Positions 39,001 through 51,073 are shown, counted from the stretch's first letter. The stretch is DNA of 64,000 bases from Onchocerca volvulus (GCA_000499405.2 HG738138.1:10972888-11036887), one strand, 5' to 3'. Notes: generated by a model from the sequence alone, not told the origin. Translations and numbers: made by a program.

Positions 39001-41450
39001 TGAATCAATTTCAGTCAATCAGTTTAATGGCAGCAAGAGTTCGAGTTCAAATTCCGTCACAAATCAACTTCTACTTCATGGAGACAAGTAAAGACACCGA
39101 AATCAACCACAACTGTGCATATCCAGCTGCAAAACGATCGATCAGCTGAAATATTCTCACATCCATTGCTGGAAATTGGGAAAGAAGAGGTGCCGGTTGA
39201 TTTGATCTCAGAATGAATTTTATAGCTTCATAACTTCTGCAATTTAATGACGCCAAAAGAAGAGCTGGTTGAAAAAGTATTTCCCAATATTTAAAACAAT
39301 TATAAGCTGAGTGAACGAGCTATCCTTGCCGCCAAGAACAAAAGATGTTTACGAACTTACCAATATTATTCAGTCTAATATTCAAAGCGAGGCAGTCACA
39401 TATAAATCCGTCCATACTACTGTGGAAGGAGATGAAGCGGTTAATTATCCAAAGAATATTTGAATTCACTCGAATTGCCAGGGATGCCATCGCATCGCAC
39501 GTATTGCAATTGAAAATCGGCGTGTTATCATACTGCGAAATATCAATCAGTCAAAGCGAAAGTTTTCAATGACATGCAGTTTGCAGAAAAAAATTGATGA
39601 GCAACATTGCAGGTGCAACAATCTGGACAGGACCTTTTAAAAGTGAAGATGTCCTCATTCCTATGATTTCAACGTATCTTCCAATTCGACTGACATTTGC
39701 AATCACCATCAACAAAACTCATGACCAATCTTTAAAATGCGGTTTAGATCTAGGTTGCATGTTTTAGAATCGGCAAACCATACATCTCCATATCTATACA
39801 GACAATGAAACAACGAGAAATATTGTATACCCACAAGTACTGTGAAATTAAACATATTAGAAACGCGCACTTTCTTTGTTTTTTTCTCTTCCGCTTAACC
39901 AGATTGAGCCTAAACATATGTAGAAACATGCGCCTATTCGAATGCAACGCTGTGTCAAAATTTCAGAGCAATCGGTAAGAATTTTCGGAGATTTAAGATT
40001 TTGAACAAACGAACATTTACATTTTTATTTATATAAACTAGCTGGCCGGCCACGCACTGACAGTCTATCATATTGAGACATTCATTTAAAACTGGTTGGA
40101 CCCGACAAGATCGGCAAACGTGGTCGGGTCCAACTAGTTTTAAATGAATGTCTCAATATGATAAATTTCTGTCTGGCTGAGGTTCTAAATTCAGTAAATT
40201 ATAGATCTATTCACGAAACTTACTTCGTGTCTCGATACTCGCAATGAAAGTTTGAGATCGTCTTTCTGTTCCACGGAGTACCTTGTTGAGGTAGCCTGAG
40301 ATATAATACTTCCATTTCGACTAGAGCTCTCCCTAAAAATCATTAGCGAAATTTAATAGAATGTTCATTCTGAAGAAGAAGGAAAAACGATAACTAAAAA
40401 AATTATTTCAAGCACCTTCATTTTACATGAAGATTAATATCAAATTCAGTGAAACATTATATCCAACGATCAATTTCATAACTGAAACAAACTTAGGTGA
40501 TGCGATCGGTGTGGATAATCGCCGATACGGCGGAGAAAGAATGGGCATTTCGAGACGCGGGGAAACTACACGATGAGGAGGAGAAAGCAAAAATGATTGA
40601 CATTCGTCGCCGGAGCTTGAATTCATATGATAACCATGCTGGGAACGCATATGATGGCCATAGCCAACATCCTTCAAAATTAAGCCACACTTCTGCAAAC
40701 GAAGCATCACTTTATAAAACCTACACATCGTACTGGAATAATGCAAACAAAAAAAAAAGGCAGAATGTACAACCGCATGCACATATGCACAATTGGCAGA
40801 GTTAAGGAATTAACCTTGCAACTGATTAGCAGCATAGATTCGAGTTCAATGCTAGGATAAAAACCGTAACAAACTGCTTCTGAAAAAGATATTACATGAA
40901 AAAATGAAACTGCTGCAGCATTTTGACAGAAAACAGTTTAGGAGATGTAGAGATTCCTCATTAACCGACTTTAACATGACAATATAATTCGGTATTACGA
41001 TAAAAGATTTTATCATTCTATAGTAATATTTTACCTATACCCTAATATGATAGAGCTTTTCGAACCACCAAAATTGTCCAGTTATACCTCATAATTTAAT
41101 GTCGGACTTTCAAACGAACAGGACTTATAACAGCATAATCCGCTTGTTGGTTTTTCATAACATAATTACCTTAACTGGCTAATATGCGACAGTGTCTTTC
41201 AATTTAACGTGAAATCTCAAATATTCCTAGCAGTGCTACGAAATCAACCATAAAATATTTCGACTTATTTGGTAATGAGAGCAAAAAAAAATTTAAAGAA
41301 TTGGAATCAGATTAACTTACTCTGTGACGGCATTGCAGCAGCATCGTAATTTGTGCCGGAAGCAGCCGTCAGACCAGATGTTTGTGTCATACGTTGCCAC
41401 GTTTCCCAGTCGAGTCCCACCAAAGTGGAATCGCTTTCTTCTATCGACAT
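33039..41450 (-). CDS. Unrecognised 1130-aa, mostly disordered protein (17 exons)
   Basis: I do not recognise this protein. Exons: 41450-41321, 40879-40815, 40692-40493, 40332-40224, 38533-38332, 38038-37645, 37328-36879, 36684-36516, 36273-36203, 36123-35962, 35856-35741, 35658-35499, 35257-35029, 34857-34674, 34540-34340, 34195-33962, 33355-33039; all phases agree. It starts MSIEESDSTLVGLDWETWQ. Exon 5 carries a basic cluster (KVKDKKGKKRRRDSSDED) that could be a nuclear signal. The middle is rich in Ser, Pro, His and acidic residues. Two segments resemble each other: VPINGKTTVDYPP and VPIHGKTVIRPDY. No signal peptide or clear membrane span. The ATG is two bases after CTCTAAACAG, a candidate spliced-leader site. 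The 1.7-kb intron after exon 4 carries a Helitron remnant and a large hairpin. A nuclear scaffold or regulator is only a guess. Confidence 0.82.
34858..35028 (-). other. Intron of 171 bases that is open in frame
   Basis: This intron of the 1130-aa gene is a multiple of three and has no stop in the reading frame, so retention would insert 57 residues, including a strongly hydrophobic leucine/phenylalanine stretch. Donor AAT|GTTAGT and acceptor GAG|GTC both fall between codons. Confidence 0.6.
39100..39850 (+). pseudogene. Decayed Helitron/Pif1-like helicase fragment
   Basis: Read across frameshifts, the plus strand keeps the C-terminal part of a Helitron-type Pif1 helicase: LSERAILAAKN, then SNIQSEAVTYKSV, EGDEAVNYP, PFKSEDVLIP, LPIRLTFAITINKTHDQSLK (the conserved Pif1 motif, with Gln-Gly altered to His-Asp) and, at the end, YTDNETTRNIVYPQVL followed by a stop. 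Several frameshifts and stops make it non-functional. It sits in the opposite orientation to the host gene, in the intron between exons 40224 and 38533. An AT-rich tail follows to about 40060 and probably belongs to the same element. Confidence 0.8.
40066..40163. repeat. Inverted repeat with 41-bp arms (foldback element)
   Basis: Arms 40066-40106 and 40123-40163 are reverse complements with one mismatch, around a 16-base loop. It lies just after the Helitron remnant's AT-rich tail and near the palindrome TGGCCGGCCA (40043-40052). It could be a MITE or part of the Helitron end. It has no reading frame. Confidence 0.9.
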
Positions 41451-41786
41451 AGCTGTTTAGAGAGGAATAACTAGCAGCAACGAATAATTTAAAATCAAAA
41501 TTTGAATAAAATCCCAATGTATCCACTGGTTTCCTTATCACAAGCATCTCGTATAAACAATCACCATTATACACAACATATAAATAATCATGTTGCAGCA
41601 CGATGCCCCCATCCGTACTGGAGGATAAGCTGAAAACAAAAATCACTCAGTATTAGGAAAACGAAAAACTCCGAAAATTGCACTTGATTTTAACAACAGT
41701 ACGGACCGCAAGATATAAAACCATACCGTCAATTTGATTTTAACAATGATATTCAGTGCAAGATATAATAAGGTGACGTCGATTTA

Positions 41787-41789
<3 letters not shown>

Positions 41790-41825
<36 letters not shown>
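41790..41825. repeat. AT dinucleotide microsatellite
   Basis: Uninterrupted alternating TA run upstream of the 1130-aa gene. Confidence 0.95.
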
Positions 41826-41827
<2 letters not shown>

Positions 41828-43379
41828 GAACCTAGAAATTAGGCGGAATGGATGATTGAATGAATTTAATTAAATACCAACATCCTACGAAACGACTAAA
41901 TATCAATATTGGATAATTCTATCCATCACCGAACTCTTCCCATTCAAAATGAACAATGAAAAGTCAAAAAAGGGAGTAACTTGTAATAAACCATTACGTG
42001 TTTATACGCAACGTCGACGCTAAAGCAATAACTCCTTGCGTCACAAATTCATCCCAACAGTTCTTTCGGATAGTCTTTGCGTGGCATTCCATTCTTTCAT
42101 GCGATTTATCTGTACAAAGAACAAGGAAGAGAGAGAGGGAGAAAAATAAGTAGGGTGAGAGACAAAGGTAAGGACAGAGAGATTACGCCAACCACTCAAG
42201 GCAATCTTTGCAAGAAAGTCATGAATGAGGCTTGTTTAGTGTTTTTTTTTTTTTGAAAAAGTTTGAAAGGAAGTGAAATTTCGATAGCTTTTTTAAAGAG
42301 AGTTTATATACTCACTTTCATCCATTCTCGTAATTTTGTCACTTATACAAGTTTAGATAAGTTCAACTCGTACATGTAAATTCAGCTCGAAATGTAACTC
42401 CCAGTGGCATAAATAAATTTAGTTCGTTCCAGTAAGTTTAGCCCAACATAGGTAAGTCCAATTTGTATACATAGCTTCAATTCATGGAACTTTAAAGTCA
42501 AACTCGTATATATGAGTTTACTTCGTACACGCAATTTAGTTTGCACACGTCATCTCATTTCTAGATTGGAGTTTTTCTTTTCAGTGATTATCATAATATT
42601 GCATCTACTTGTAATGTTATTTAGTATCCTTCCTTATCTTTATCTATAAGAATTGGACAGTTATTCCTTGGCATCATTTTCGGCACTACTCTGAGTAATC
42701 TATTACTAAATTTTCGCGTATTTCATTATTATTTGATTCTCGAAAAAGCACTATGAAATTTCCCAACTTTTTTTGCAAGAGAACAAGACACTTGGCATGG
42801 GAGAAAAGGCGAAGGAATTCATTCTTTTAATTTTGTTAAAGAAAAAAAAAAAAAAGAAAGAAAAAAAAAGAAAAAAACCAAACGCGGATTATATAATCAT
42901 ATCAGTTCTGGTAATAATAAACAAGAACCAGAAATTCTTTAACTTTTGGACACATTTCGTGAATATTAATGGAAATAAGGAGAGCTGTCACGTGCAAGCA
43001 TATGACATTACGATTTGGCTTGAGAAGGAATGATTCTTCTGAATATTTCCATTCTAAAATTGTTAAACTTCAATTTTACAACTGCATTCCGTTTAACCGA
43101 TACTGCTAGCGATAAGCACTTCAGGAATAGAAAACAAACCAACAGACACACAATGAATACAGTAATCCGACAGAGCTTTCGATATATAACGCTATCGAAT
43201 GGTAACGTCCCAGTTATCAGTTATCTATCCGTCGTATTCTATCCTTCAATTGCCGGAAGAAAGATTGCATCCGGTAGCAGTATGAATTACGGAAATTTTA
43301 ATAACACTACGGAGAAGGGTTATAGGGTTAAAGTAGACGATCTACGAATCCAGAACATAACATAGTAATATATATGTGC

Positions 43380-43640
43380 TGGGAATCGGTTGATGAAAGC
43401 CTGCCTTCCCGGAAACTACCATCCGGAAATTTGCGTGACATCAGATAACTTGCCGCGGAATGCCAACTGAGTGATCTACACTCCCCCCCTCTCGCTAACC
43501 CACAGCCTTCCCTTCTATTCCTATGCCCCACCCTCAGTCTCAGAACGCGACGCATGACGCTCGCCTCCGACCATTGCAATCCCTAGTATTGCTATAAACA
43601 GTTGCAGCGTGGGTCCCGTAGCGTATATGCATCGTCGGAT
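43380..43640. other. GC-rich island
   Basis: A block visibly richer in G and C than anything else in the gene-poor region, with a CCCCCC run, several CG dinucleotides and a C-rich/T-rich tract. It lies about 2 kb upstream of the 1130-aa gene. Open frames on the minus strand (Arg-rich) follow from base composition. It may be a promoter or enhancer. Confidence 0.5.
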
Positions 43641-46600
43641 TACGGTAGGATCGCAATCAAATCTTCTATGATAGTGGTAAGGGATAATGGAGGGAGAGGG
43701 AAGAAGAAAGATGGAAGGTCATCTGATAGACAGTATCCATAAGTTGGGGTCATTTTTCTGTCGAAAAAATATTCCAGAATATTTTTGCTTAGATAATTTG
43801 TGAAAAGGAATTCATGAATGAAGGAACTTAATTCAGAAATCGATACAGCGATCGAGCGATTCGGTAATGGAACGGTCCGAGCGCATGAAATGGTCATCAG
43901 TTGACTAAGAATACACAATATAGCGATGATTCATATTCGCTGATTCCAAAAATACATTCACAACATAGCGCACTGAAAGATGGAGTGAAACTTGGACTCG
44001 CTGCTCTCTGAGATAAGGATGTTTGTCGTTTCTGCGTGTGACAGTAGTGGACATTATTTTACACTGGACAATAGTGGGCACAGTACTTGTGATAGAAAAA
44101 CTAATTGGGACTCTTATCGTAGTATTAGAATGATTGGAATCAAGCGATATAGCGATTTATTCGACGACTGAAATGATTAAGCGAATTGAATCGAAAGATA
44201 TATTGTGTTGTTACTGGATGGTCAATTAATAGGAAACATATTAGAAAGCATTCACAAGTTGATATGATGTTTTTAGGAAGGGTTAACTAGTTATTTTATC
44301 CGAAGGCAATAAAGGAATAATGGGAAAAGATAGAGTATTAGAGGTCAAAGGTGATGATGTATTGCTAACCGCAGCATATCAAATTTGAAAATATTGCAAA
44401 TGATCCAAAGACTAAATTCTAACTTTTTTTAAATGCTAAGTAGATGAGGCTTATATAGTGAGGTCAAGATGGACGACAGCAACTATCATCTCTTGACCCT
44501 GCTCACTGTAATAAACAAAGATCCCACCTCCTTTTTTGTCACTTTAGATTTTCACTCAGATATTGGAAAGAGGAGGTAGAAATGTCGAAGAAATTAGGAA
44601 AACAAAAATTAACCAAAGTTGCAATTTTCTAAAGAGAGAATAGAAAATCCACTTGGTTTCGTTATATTTAGTTATCCAGCCAAGTTACGCCCAGCCATGC
44701 ATTTCTCGTACCAAATTAGCTTGGTATTAAGTTGAGGAATTCTAATAAAAACTATTAATTTGTTGCTTTATTAAATATTTTCGTTTCTGCAAAATTTTTC
44801 ATCAGCAGAAACCATTTGGTTAATGAATACCTAATATTTCTAAATACTACAAATGTTCTTTGAATCGTATTTTTCAAAAAATTTGAATGAATTCAGAAAA
44901 AATTTAATATGAATTCAGAGAAAACAATAAACAGTGATGCAAAAGAAAACAACGCAAAATTGGATTTCCAGATCGTTTGCTCACTCTTTATTCATGAATA
45001 ACGTAATATCATTACGTTTTTTTTGGCAAATCCGTCACCCGAAGCTAATCGTTCCGTGACGATTAAATGAACCTGAAAGATAAGTCTTTTAATTATTCAT
45101 ATACTTCATAAATCTATTCAATCCATTTAATTCATTTCTACAGTTTTACTATTCAGTGTTCAATTTAATTAGAAGACGAGGATTGCAACCTAGTAAAACT
45201 TGCTCAAACTTTCTTGTTAAGCTTACAAAAAAATTGTATTGCTTAACAACATGAAGCATCAGTCGACTTAATTGATGTATAAGTTATGACGGAAATGAAG
45301 TTTTGTCATTTGAAAAATGAATCGTCTCAGTAATGGAAATGAACTCTTATCATCCGAAACAGAGAAATCTGCAAATATTTATTGATTTTGTTGACATCAG
45401 AAATAAATAATTCTTGAAAAGGACAGTGTGTTTAAAATTTCATTCTTTTTATAGACAAGAATCATATGATTTTCATGAATATAATAAATAATGGTCCTTC
45501 AGAATTCCCTCTTGGCATGAAATAGTAAAAAACAATTGATTCAAAAATTCGAAAAAAAAAATTGACATTTCAGAATCGTTCAAAAAAAAAAATGCAAGTC
45601 ACTGCTCATCTTAATTTATATAGTATCATCCGTAAGCAAATCGCCGGATGATTTTAAACTCGTTTTCAATAATTTGATGTACACAAATACTTAAAAACTG
45701 CACAAATTCAGAACTTCCAAAAAATTTCTAAACCGCAAACAACAATTTTGCCACATAATACAAAGGGAAAATTCGTGAAATTTTGACCTAAATTATCCAA
45801 ATTTTTCGAAAATTTTCAAGAATTTGATAAATTTCCATCAAACAGTTTCAGGTTATTTATAGAAATTTCATGCGAAGAAGAAAATTACAGTATAATGGTA
45901 TTCTTGAGTGTACGATAACGCGCGCGATGGAAAATGTTTACTCAGTAAACCTATTCCTGTCCATCCTTCGATGATTGATTGCATAATAATTATTTATGTG
46001 CGAATAGCATTAAATGCTAGAAATAATGGGAAGAATTCGATCTATCAGATAGCCTTTTCTAACTTCCAATAATACAGAAAAAATTTTAATTTTTGTTTTC
46101 AAAGTTTTTCTGACATTTAAATTCCAAAACTTTCTCAATTGCCTTTGTGGTTTAAAAAGTTCATTTCCAATAGCTCATTTCAATTTTACATATGTGTTCA
46201 ATATTACATTTTATATAATAGCTTCAATTTTAACACATCTTTTTATAAAAATAATAACAATTCAATTTGAAAAATTCATTAAACACTGGAATATTACTGT
46301 AGAAGATTACAGTTTGATTGTTGGATTATATTCATTGTATTATTGAACAGGTCTTGTAAAGTATTATTGATCAATTAGCAGGATGATACTACAGTAATGA
46401 ATGCAATTGTATTTTAATCGAACCATTGCAAAGATATATCATTTCAATACCGTCTAAAAACTGGTTAAAACGTTGCTTTCTTGACTTATTTAAATTACAT
46501 CGTTTATCATGCAATTAACGATCTAATCATAATAGCGAAAAACTGAAATTAGGAAATTAGAAATAAATCAAATGTCGAAAGATTAATCGAAACATTTTTT

Positions 46601-47866
46601 TTAAATGCTTTTTAATAGCATTAGGAATTGTCAAATTTTTAAGATGACAGTATTTTGTTATATTACAATTTCAAATATAATTTGAAATTTTAGAATCTTA
46701 CCAATGTGGTTGGTTCTAATAATTTTTAAGACAACTATCAAAATGCAAAATCAAATCAATATATTTATAATTCCCGCAAAATTATGATGATGTGAAATGT
46801 GAATGAATCGATTTCATCCTTCCATATTTGTGCAACATTTTTCCAATCTTTTTATTTGTCATCTTTAAAATTTTTACAAATTTAGATTTTTGACTAGTTT
46901 TTGTTTTTAATTGAAAATATTATTATTGTTCCGTTCTTATGACGAAAGTTTTTTTGCTTATTATCGTAGCTTATTAGATTAATTTTATAATGAATAAATA
47001 TAATATATTCTATGTCACATAAAATATCTTGTCAAATTGATTCTATAACAAAAATGTATTACTAGATAGAAAATCAGTTAATGAGTTGAACGGAATCTTT
47101 ATTAATCGGTACTGTAAATCTATTTCAAGAAAGTTATAAATCGATATGTTGATGTGAAAGGATTTCTGTGATAGTCAATCAACAAGTCTTGATAATCTTA
47201 ATAATTCGGACCGATTTCAATTGCATGCTCCAACAGAATACCGAATTATATCATTAATTACAGAGTAGCTATTTATCAACAGATTTTTTTCAAACTTTTA
47301 GCTGTAAGCTGTGATATGACCAAGCAATTTATTATCACAACTGATATGCCAAATGATCATTGTTTGTCAGGAAAATTGTAAAAAAGGGTTGTAGTTTTCA
47401 GCATAAATAAGTTTTCCACATACAGTTTTATTTTTGGGATTTGTATTTTCTACAAGTTTTTTTTTTTTTTTTTAAATTAGTATTTAAAATTAGTCTTTCT
47501 GCAAAGGAAACTAATCATAATAATAGTTTTTCATCATTGTATCGTAACAATCATTAAAATTAATTATAAATTTTCGATTTACATATTTTATTTGCATCCG
47601 ATATGTGAATTCCGTATTACAACAATAGTTTATTACAATCGTCAATATTTAAAAATACCAGAGAAAATAGAAAACTTGCCTTCAATTATATCATTTTTCC
47701 TCAAATTTAGTAACAATTTTATTATTATTGACTGAAAAGGATATCTTTATTGTTATTCTTCTTCCATATCTGTGTTAAAGCAATTTTTAGAATGAATTTC
47801 AAAAATTTTAAAAACTTTTGAAATATTTTGAAATTTCATACCAGAAACTTGATTTACCAATCCCAG

Positions 47867-47869
<3 letters not shown>

Positions 47870-47925
<56 letters not shown>
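47870..47925. repeat. AT dinucleotide microsatellite
   Basis: Long uninterrupted AT run, about 320 bases left of the retrotransposon. A second short TATATATA lies just after it. Confidence 0.95.
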
Positions 47926-47927
<2 letters not shown>

Positions 47928-48245
47928 TGTTAAAAACTTTATATATATAAGATTAGATCTTTAATTGAAAGAATTTCTAAATAAAATTCGCATTCATTTT
48001 TTTTCGTGTATTTCCGCTTGCATGTTGTATAAGCTCATGATTTTTACATAATCAATAAGTAAGCGAATCCGAAAATTAATAATGGATTCTTGGTAAGGAA
48101 ATAATGTTTTGAATATTTCTTTAAAAATTTTATAATATTACCTGTCATACTTAAACAAATATATTAATTAAATTCACCTAACTTTTATTATTAACGAAGA
48201 AATGAGTTTCACATTCTCAGTGTAAATGAAATTTAATCAAGCAAA

Positions 48246-48884
48246 TGTCGTGAACTTTTCTCAATTGTGGAGAGTGATGTCAACTAATAGCCAAATATCA
48301 CCAGTGAGTCTAGGCGATTTGATTGTTGCGTTAGTCGATTAGCTTCCAGAAATCTTCGGATCTGAATTGGTTTGGATTGCGTTGAATTGTATCGATTTGA
48401 GGTCGCTTGTGTTGAAATGGTGCGTTGAGTTTGCTTGACTTTGTGTTGTGTGGAGTTGCGTTGATTTGGGTTGTCGAAAGGTTGAATTGTAGCACCTCAA
48501 ACTTGGGTAATTAAACCTTTATCATGAAACGTTGATAATACGACAACGATAATGACAATGACTGTTACAATGTCAGTTATATCAACAATTCCAATGATCC
48601 TAAAAGAGACTAAAATCCTGACCTACTAAATATCTAACCTTGAGACAAAAAACCATAAAAATGAGGCTATACTGAGGATTATGCTTATTTATAGGGACAT
48701 GACAATGACCGAATTTGACCTACAATGAAGCGCCATTAATAATACATGAGACCGCGCCTTTATTGGCGCGTAGAATAGACTACAACATTTGAATTATTGG
48801 TTACATATTAAGATAACAATTCAGCACAACAAAAATGGTTGAATTAAACAATTGACATCTCGGGATTTCTCGGAATTTCCGACA
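48246..48884 (-). repeat. 3' LTR of the BEL/Pao element
   Basis: 639 bases, matching 53188-53826 except at 48417 (A here, T at 53359). It is the 3' LTR with respect to the minus-strand coding. A purine-rich GCAGGAG on the minus strand ends at 48885, directly beside it, as a polypurine tract should. Confidence 0.95.
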
Positions 48885-48917
48885 CTCCTGCGACCAAAGA
48901 AATTGACTGCATAGGAA

Positions 48918-49451
48918 TCATGGTGAAGGATGTTTTGTTTGCCGCTGTTTTGCAGTTCTGGTTCTTCGAGCGATCGGTTCTTCGTCTGATTCAGCTGTCC
49001 TTGGTGTAGCCTTAGTGATTGTCGCTGTTCCCTTGGAGTTTCGGGTTCGGTTTGCCGCTGGTTCTTCTGAGTCGTCTTCCGAAAGGTTCTCTGTATTGTT
49101 TAAATCATTAACGCTGTTGATTTCCAGTGGGCAGAGCATATTTATAGAACGATCGAGTTGTTTACCATTTGGCAGTTGTATGGTGGCACTTCGTATCCAT
49201 CCGTTCAGACTTCTGTTAAGTTTGATTATCCTTGCAAGATTCCATATACCACGAGGGACGTTGGGTTCTACCAGTAAAACTATTTCATTTACTTGTGGCA
49301 GTCTTTCCTCTGTGAGTCTAGGTGAATGCATTTCTTTTTGTAGACGTTCTCTTAAACTTGCTAGATAATCCTCTCTCCATAATTTCCAAAAAATATCCAG
49401 TGTTTTGAGAGTACTTGTCCAATGTTTGATTAATTTATCCTTTGTTTTCAA
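48918..49451 (-). pseudogene. BEL/Pao integrase C-terminal region
   Basis: A 177-codon frame with LKTKDKLIKHW just upstream, FWKLWREDYLASLRERL, then VLLVEPNVPRGIWNLARI and RSATIQLPNGKQLDRSIN. This is the domain that follows the catalytic core in BEL integrases (DUF5641-like). The tail is Arg/Thr/Glu-rich. The catalytic core should lie immediately upstream and does not. Confidence 0.88.
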
Positions 49452-49482
49452 TGCATAAGGAGTATATTCTTCTCCATTGTTT

Positions 49483-49794
49483 TCATGTTTGATTGGTATG
49501 TCTAATGATGCCGTAGGTGAAATGAAATCGATGGGACGTATTATCCTGCTCGAATGTTCTTGATCGTCGTACTCGTGATTCTGGTAGGCTTGGCATTGGT
49601 GGCAGTTTGAAGGGTTTTGCTTTCAATCGCTTGCAAGCCATGCATGAAGATGTCGTTCGTTTTATTGCTGCTCTTCCTTTCGGAATCCAAAATCTACTCC
49701 TTATCGCAGATAAGGTATGTGCAATTCCACCATGGTACAACCTATCATGTTGCTGCAAGATAATGAGTTTAGTTATATCGTTCTTATTTGGCAA
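49483..49794 (-). pseudogene. BEL/Pao integrase zinc-binding region, truncated
   Basis: The frame shows [28 protein letters not shown] and [12 protein letters not shown], an H2C2-type integrase zinc finger. It breaks off near SRTFEQ, where the family continues into the DDE core, and goes straight to sequence typical of the end of the core. About 500 bases of coding appear to be missing (estimate from family layout). Confidence 0.85.
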
Positions 49795-50052
49795 GTAAAT
49801 GGGATATTTGCTTTCGTTGTCCAGTTCTGAGTGTTCTAGTCGACTGTTGGATCACCACAACTTATCCTTTTCATTTTGAAAGAGATTCCATTTCTCTATT
49901 TCTTCACTCGTTAGGTTCTGCGATTGTGCTTGTCTAATTAATAACCACTCTGCTAGATTGTAATCGTCCTTTGACATGTTGCTTCCTGATATGGACAATG
50001 ATTTCAGCCAGGGTATTGCATTTTTACAAGTCTTTTTGATGAATCGAAGAAT

Positions 50053-50850
50053 CTAGACAGTTACTCTAATTATTTTAGTCCATTTACTAAAGCGCTGTGC
50101 TTCGATGAATTGGATTTTATCTTCTTCTTGATTATGTGTGATATCCTTCGTTAAATTTGACATTACCGCTTGTGCGATTTCGTCTTCTGCATTATAACTG
50201 AGCTCACCGTTCGGCCATTGTGATGGATCTTTATCTAGCCAGTGCGGACCATTCCACCATAATCTGCTATGACGAAGTTTGGTCGGTGAAATTCCTCTTG
50301 TAGCCATATCGGTTGGATTTTGAGAACTCGGTATGTATCGTAATTTAAAGTGAGAATTTCGAATTTCTTCAGCTCGTTTTTGAACAAATCGCGGAAGTAC
50401 TTTCGATTCATTTTTTACCCAAAAAAGGGCACATTTTGCATCTGACCACACAGTAACATCCTTTTCATGGCACCATAATTGGTTTAACACGAATTGGCCT
50501 GCTCTAACTCCTATCAATATGGATAGCAATTCGAGTTTTGGGATTGATATATCTTTGACGGGCGCTATTCGAGATTTAGCATATAATAAGTGAGATTTGG
50601 TAATCTTACTTTCTTCGTCAACATATCGAATATAGACGGCAGCAGAATAGGCAACTTTAGACGCATCTGTAAATATATGGAGTTCCACCGAGTCGGTATT
50701 TTTTGTTATGAATCTAGGTATCTCTTTTACTTCTTTAGGCCATTCTGATATAAGAATTTCCCACTGTTCCTTATCGATATCATTTATCGATTGATCCCAT
50801 GCATACTTTTCCTTCCACAAATGCTGGATAAATAATTTAAACTTTACCAT
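50053..50850 (-). pseudogene. BEL/Pao A17 peptidase/RNase H region
   Basis: A 265-codon frame beginning just after [12 protein letters not shown], with [48 protein letters not shown] and [15 protein letters not shown]. These are the conserved blocks downstream of the reverse transcriptase core in BEL/Pao polyproteins; the TDAS and KLE residues fit the RNase H-like active site. It ends at a TAG (50053-50055) inside an otherwise continuing frame. Confidence 0.88.
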
Positions 50851-50953
50851 GATCGGAATTAGGTATCCTAATGGATCATATTGTGAGGCGATGAATTGTA
50901 GAATCGTTCTTTTTGTTAATTTCTTGTTTGACCAAGGTTTCAGTATTAACCGC

Positions 50954-50954
50954 N
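50954..50954. other. Ambiguous base (N) at the missing reverse transcriptase core
   Basis: The only N in the window. It lies exactly where coding jumps from the start of the reverse transcriptase region (GRYHVAGHEGIQRKI) to its far end ([15 protein letters not shown]). It may mark a collapsed or closed assembly gap. Confidence 0.95.
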
Positions 50955-51073
50955 AAACCTTAGCTGTTGCTTAAATTTTTCTTTGAATCCCTTCATGGCC
51001 AGCAACATGATAACGACCATTGTTTTTCTTAAGTGTCCTTTGAAAGCGTTTTAGAGTTTTTTCATCCTCATTA

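Larger units (their letters stand above)
41451..48245. other. Gene-poor region upstream of the 1130-aa gene
   Basis: It contains the candidate spliced-leader acceptor (AG at 41454-41453), an AT microsatellite (41790-41825), a degenerate repeat (42350-42560), a GC-rich island (43380-43640) and an AT microsatellite (47870-47925). A plus-strand frame at 43030-43365 (111 codons) has no recognisable motif. No supported gene. Confidence 0.5.

Noticed and set aside
43030..43365. 111-codon plus-strand frame
   Set aside because: No motif, no joinable neighbours; the first part is typical AT-rich translation.
44466..44515. Imperfect hairpin as a microRNA precursor
   Set aside because: Only short matching arms (AGTGAG, GTCAAGA) with bulges, and no known microRNA seed; not supportable by eye.
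49015..49368. 117-codon plus-strand frame
   Set aside because: Antisense shadow of the retrotransposon integrase C-terminal region.
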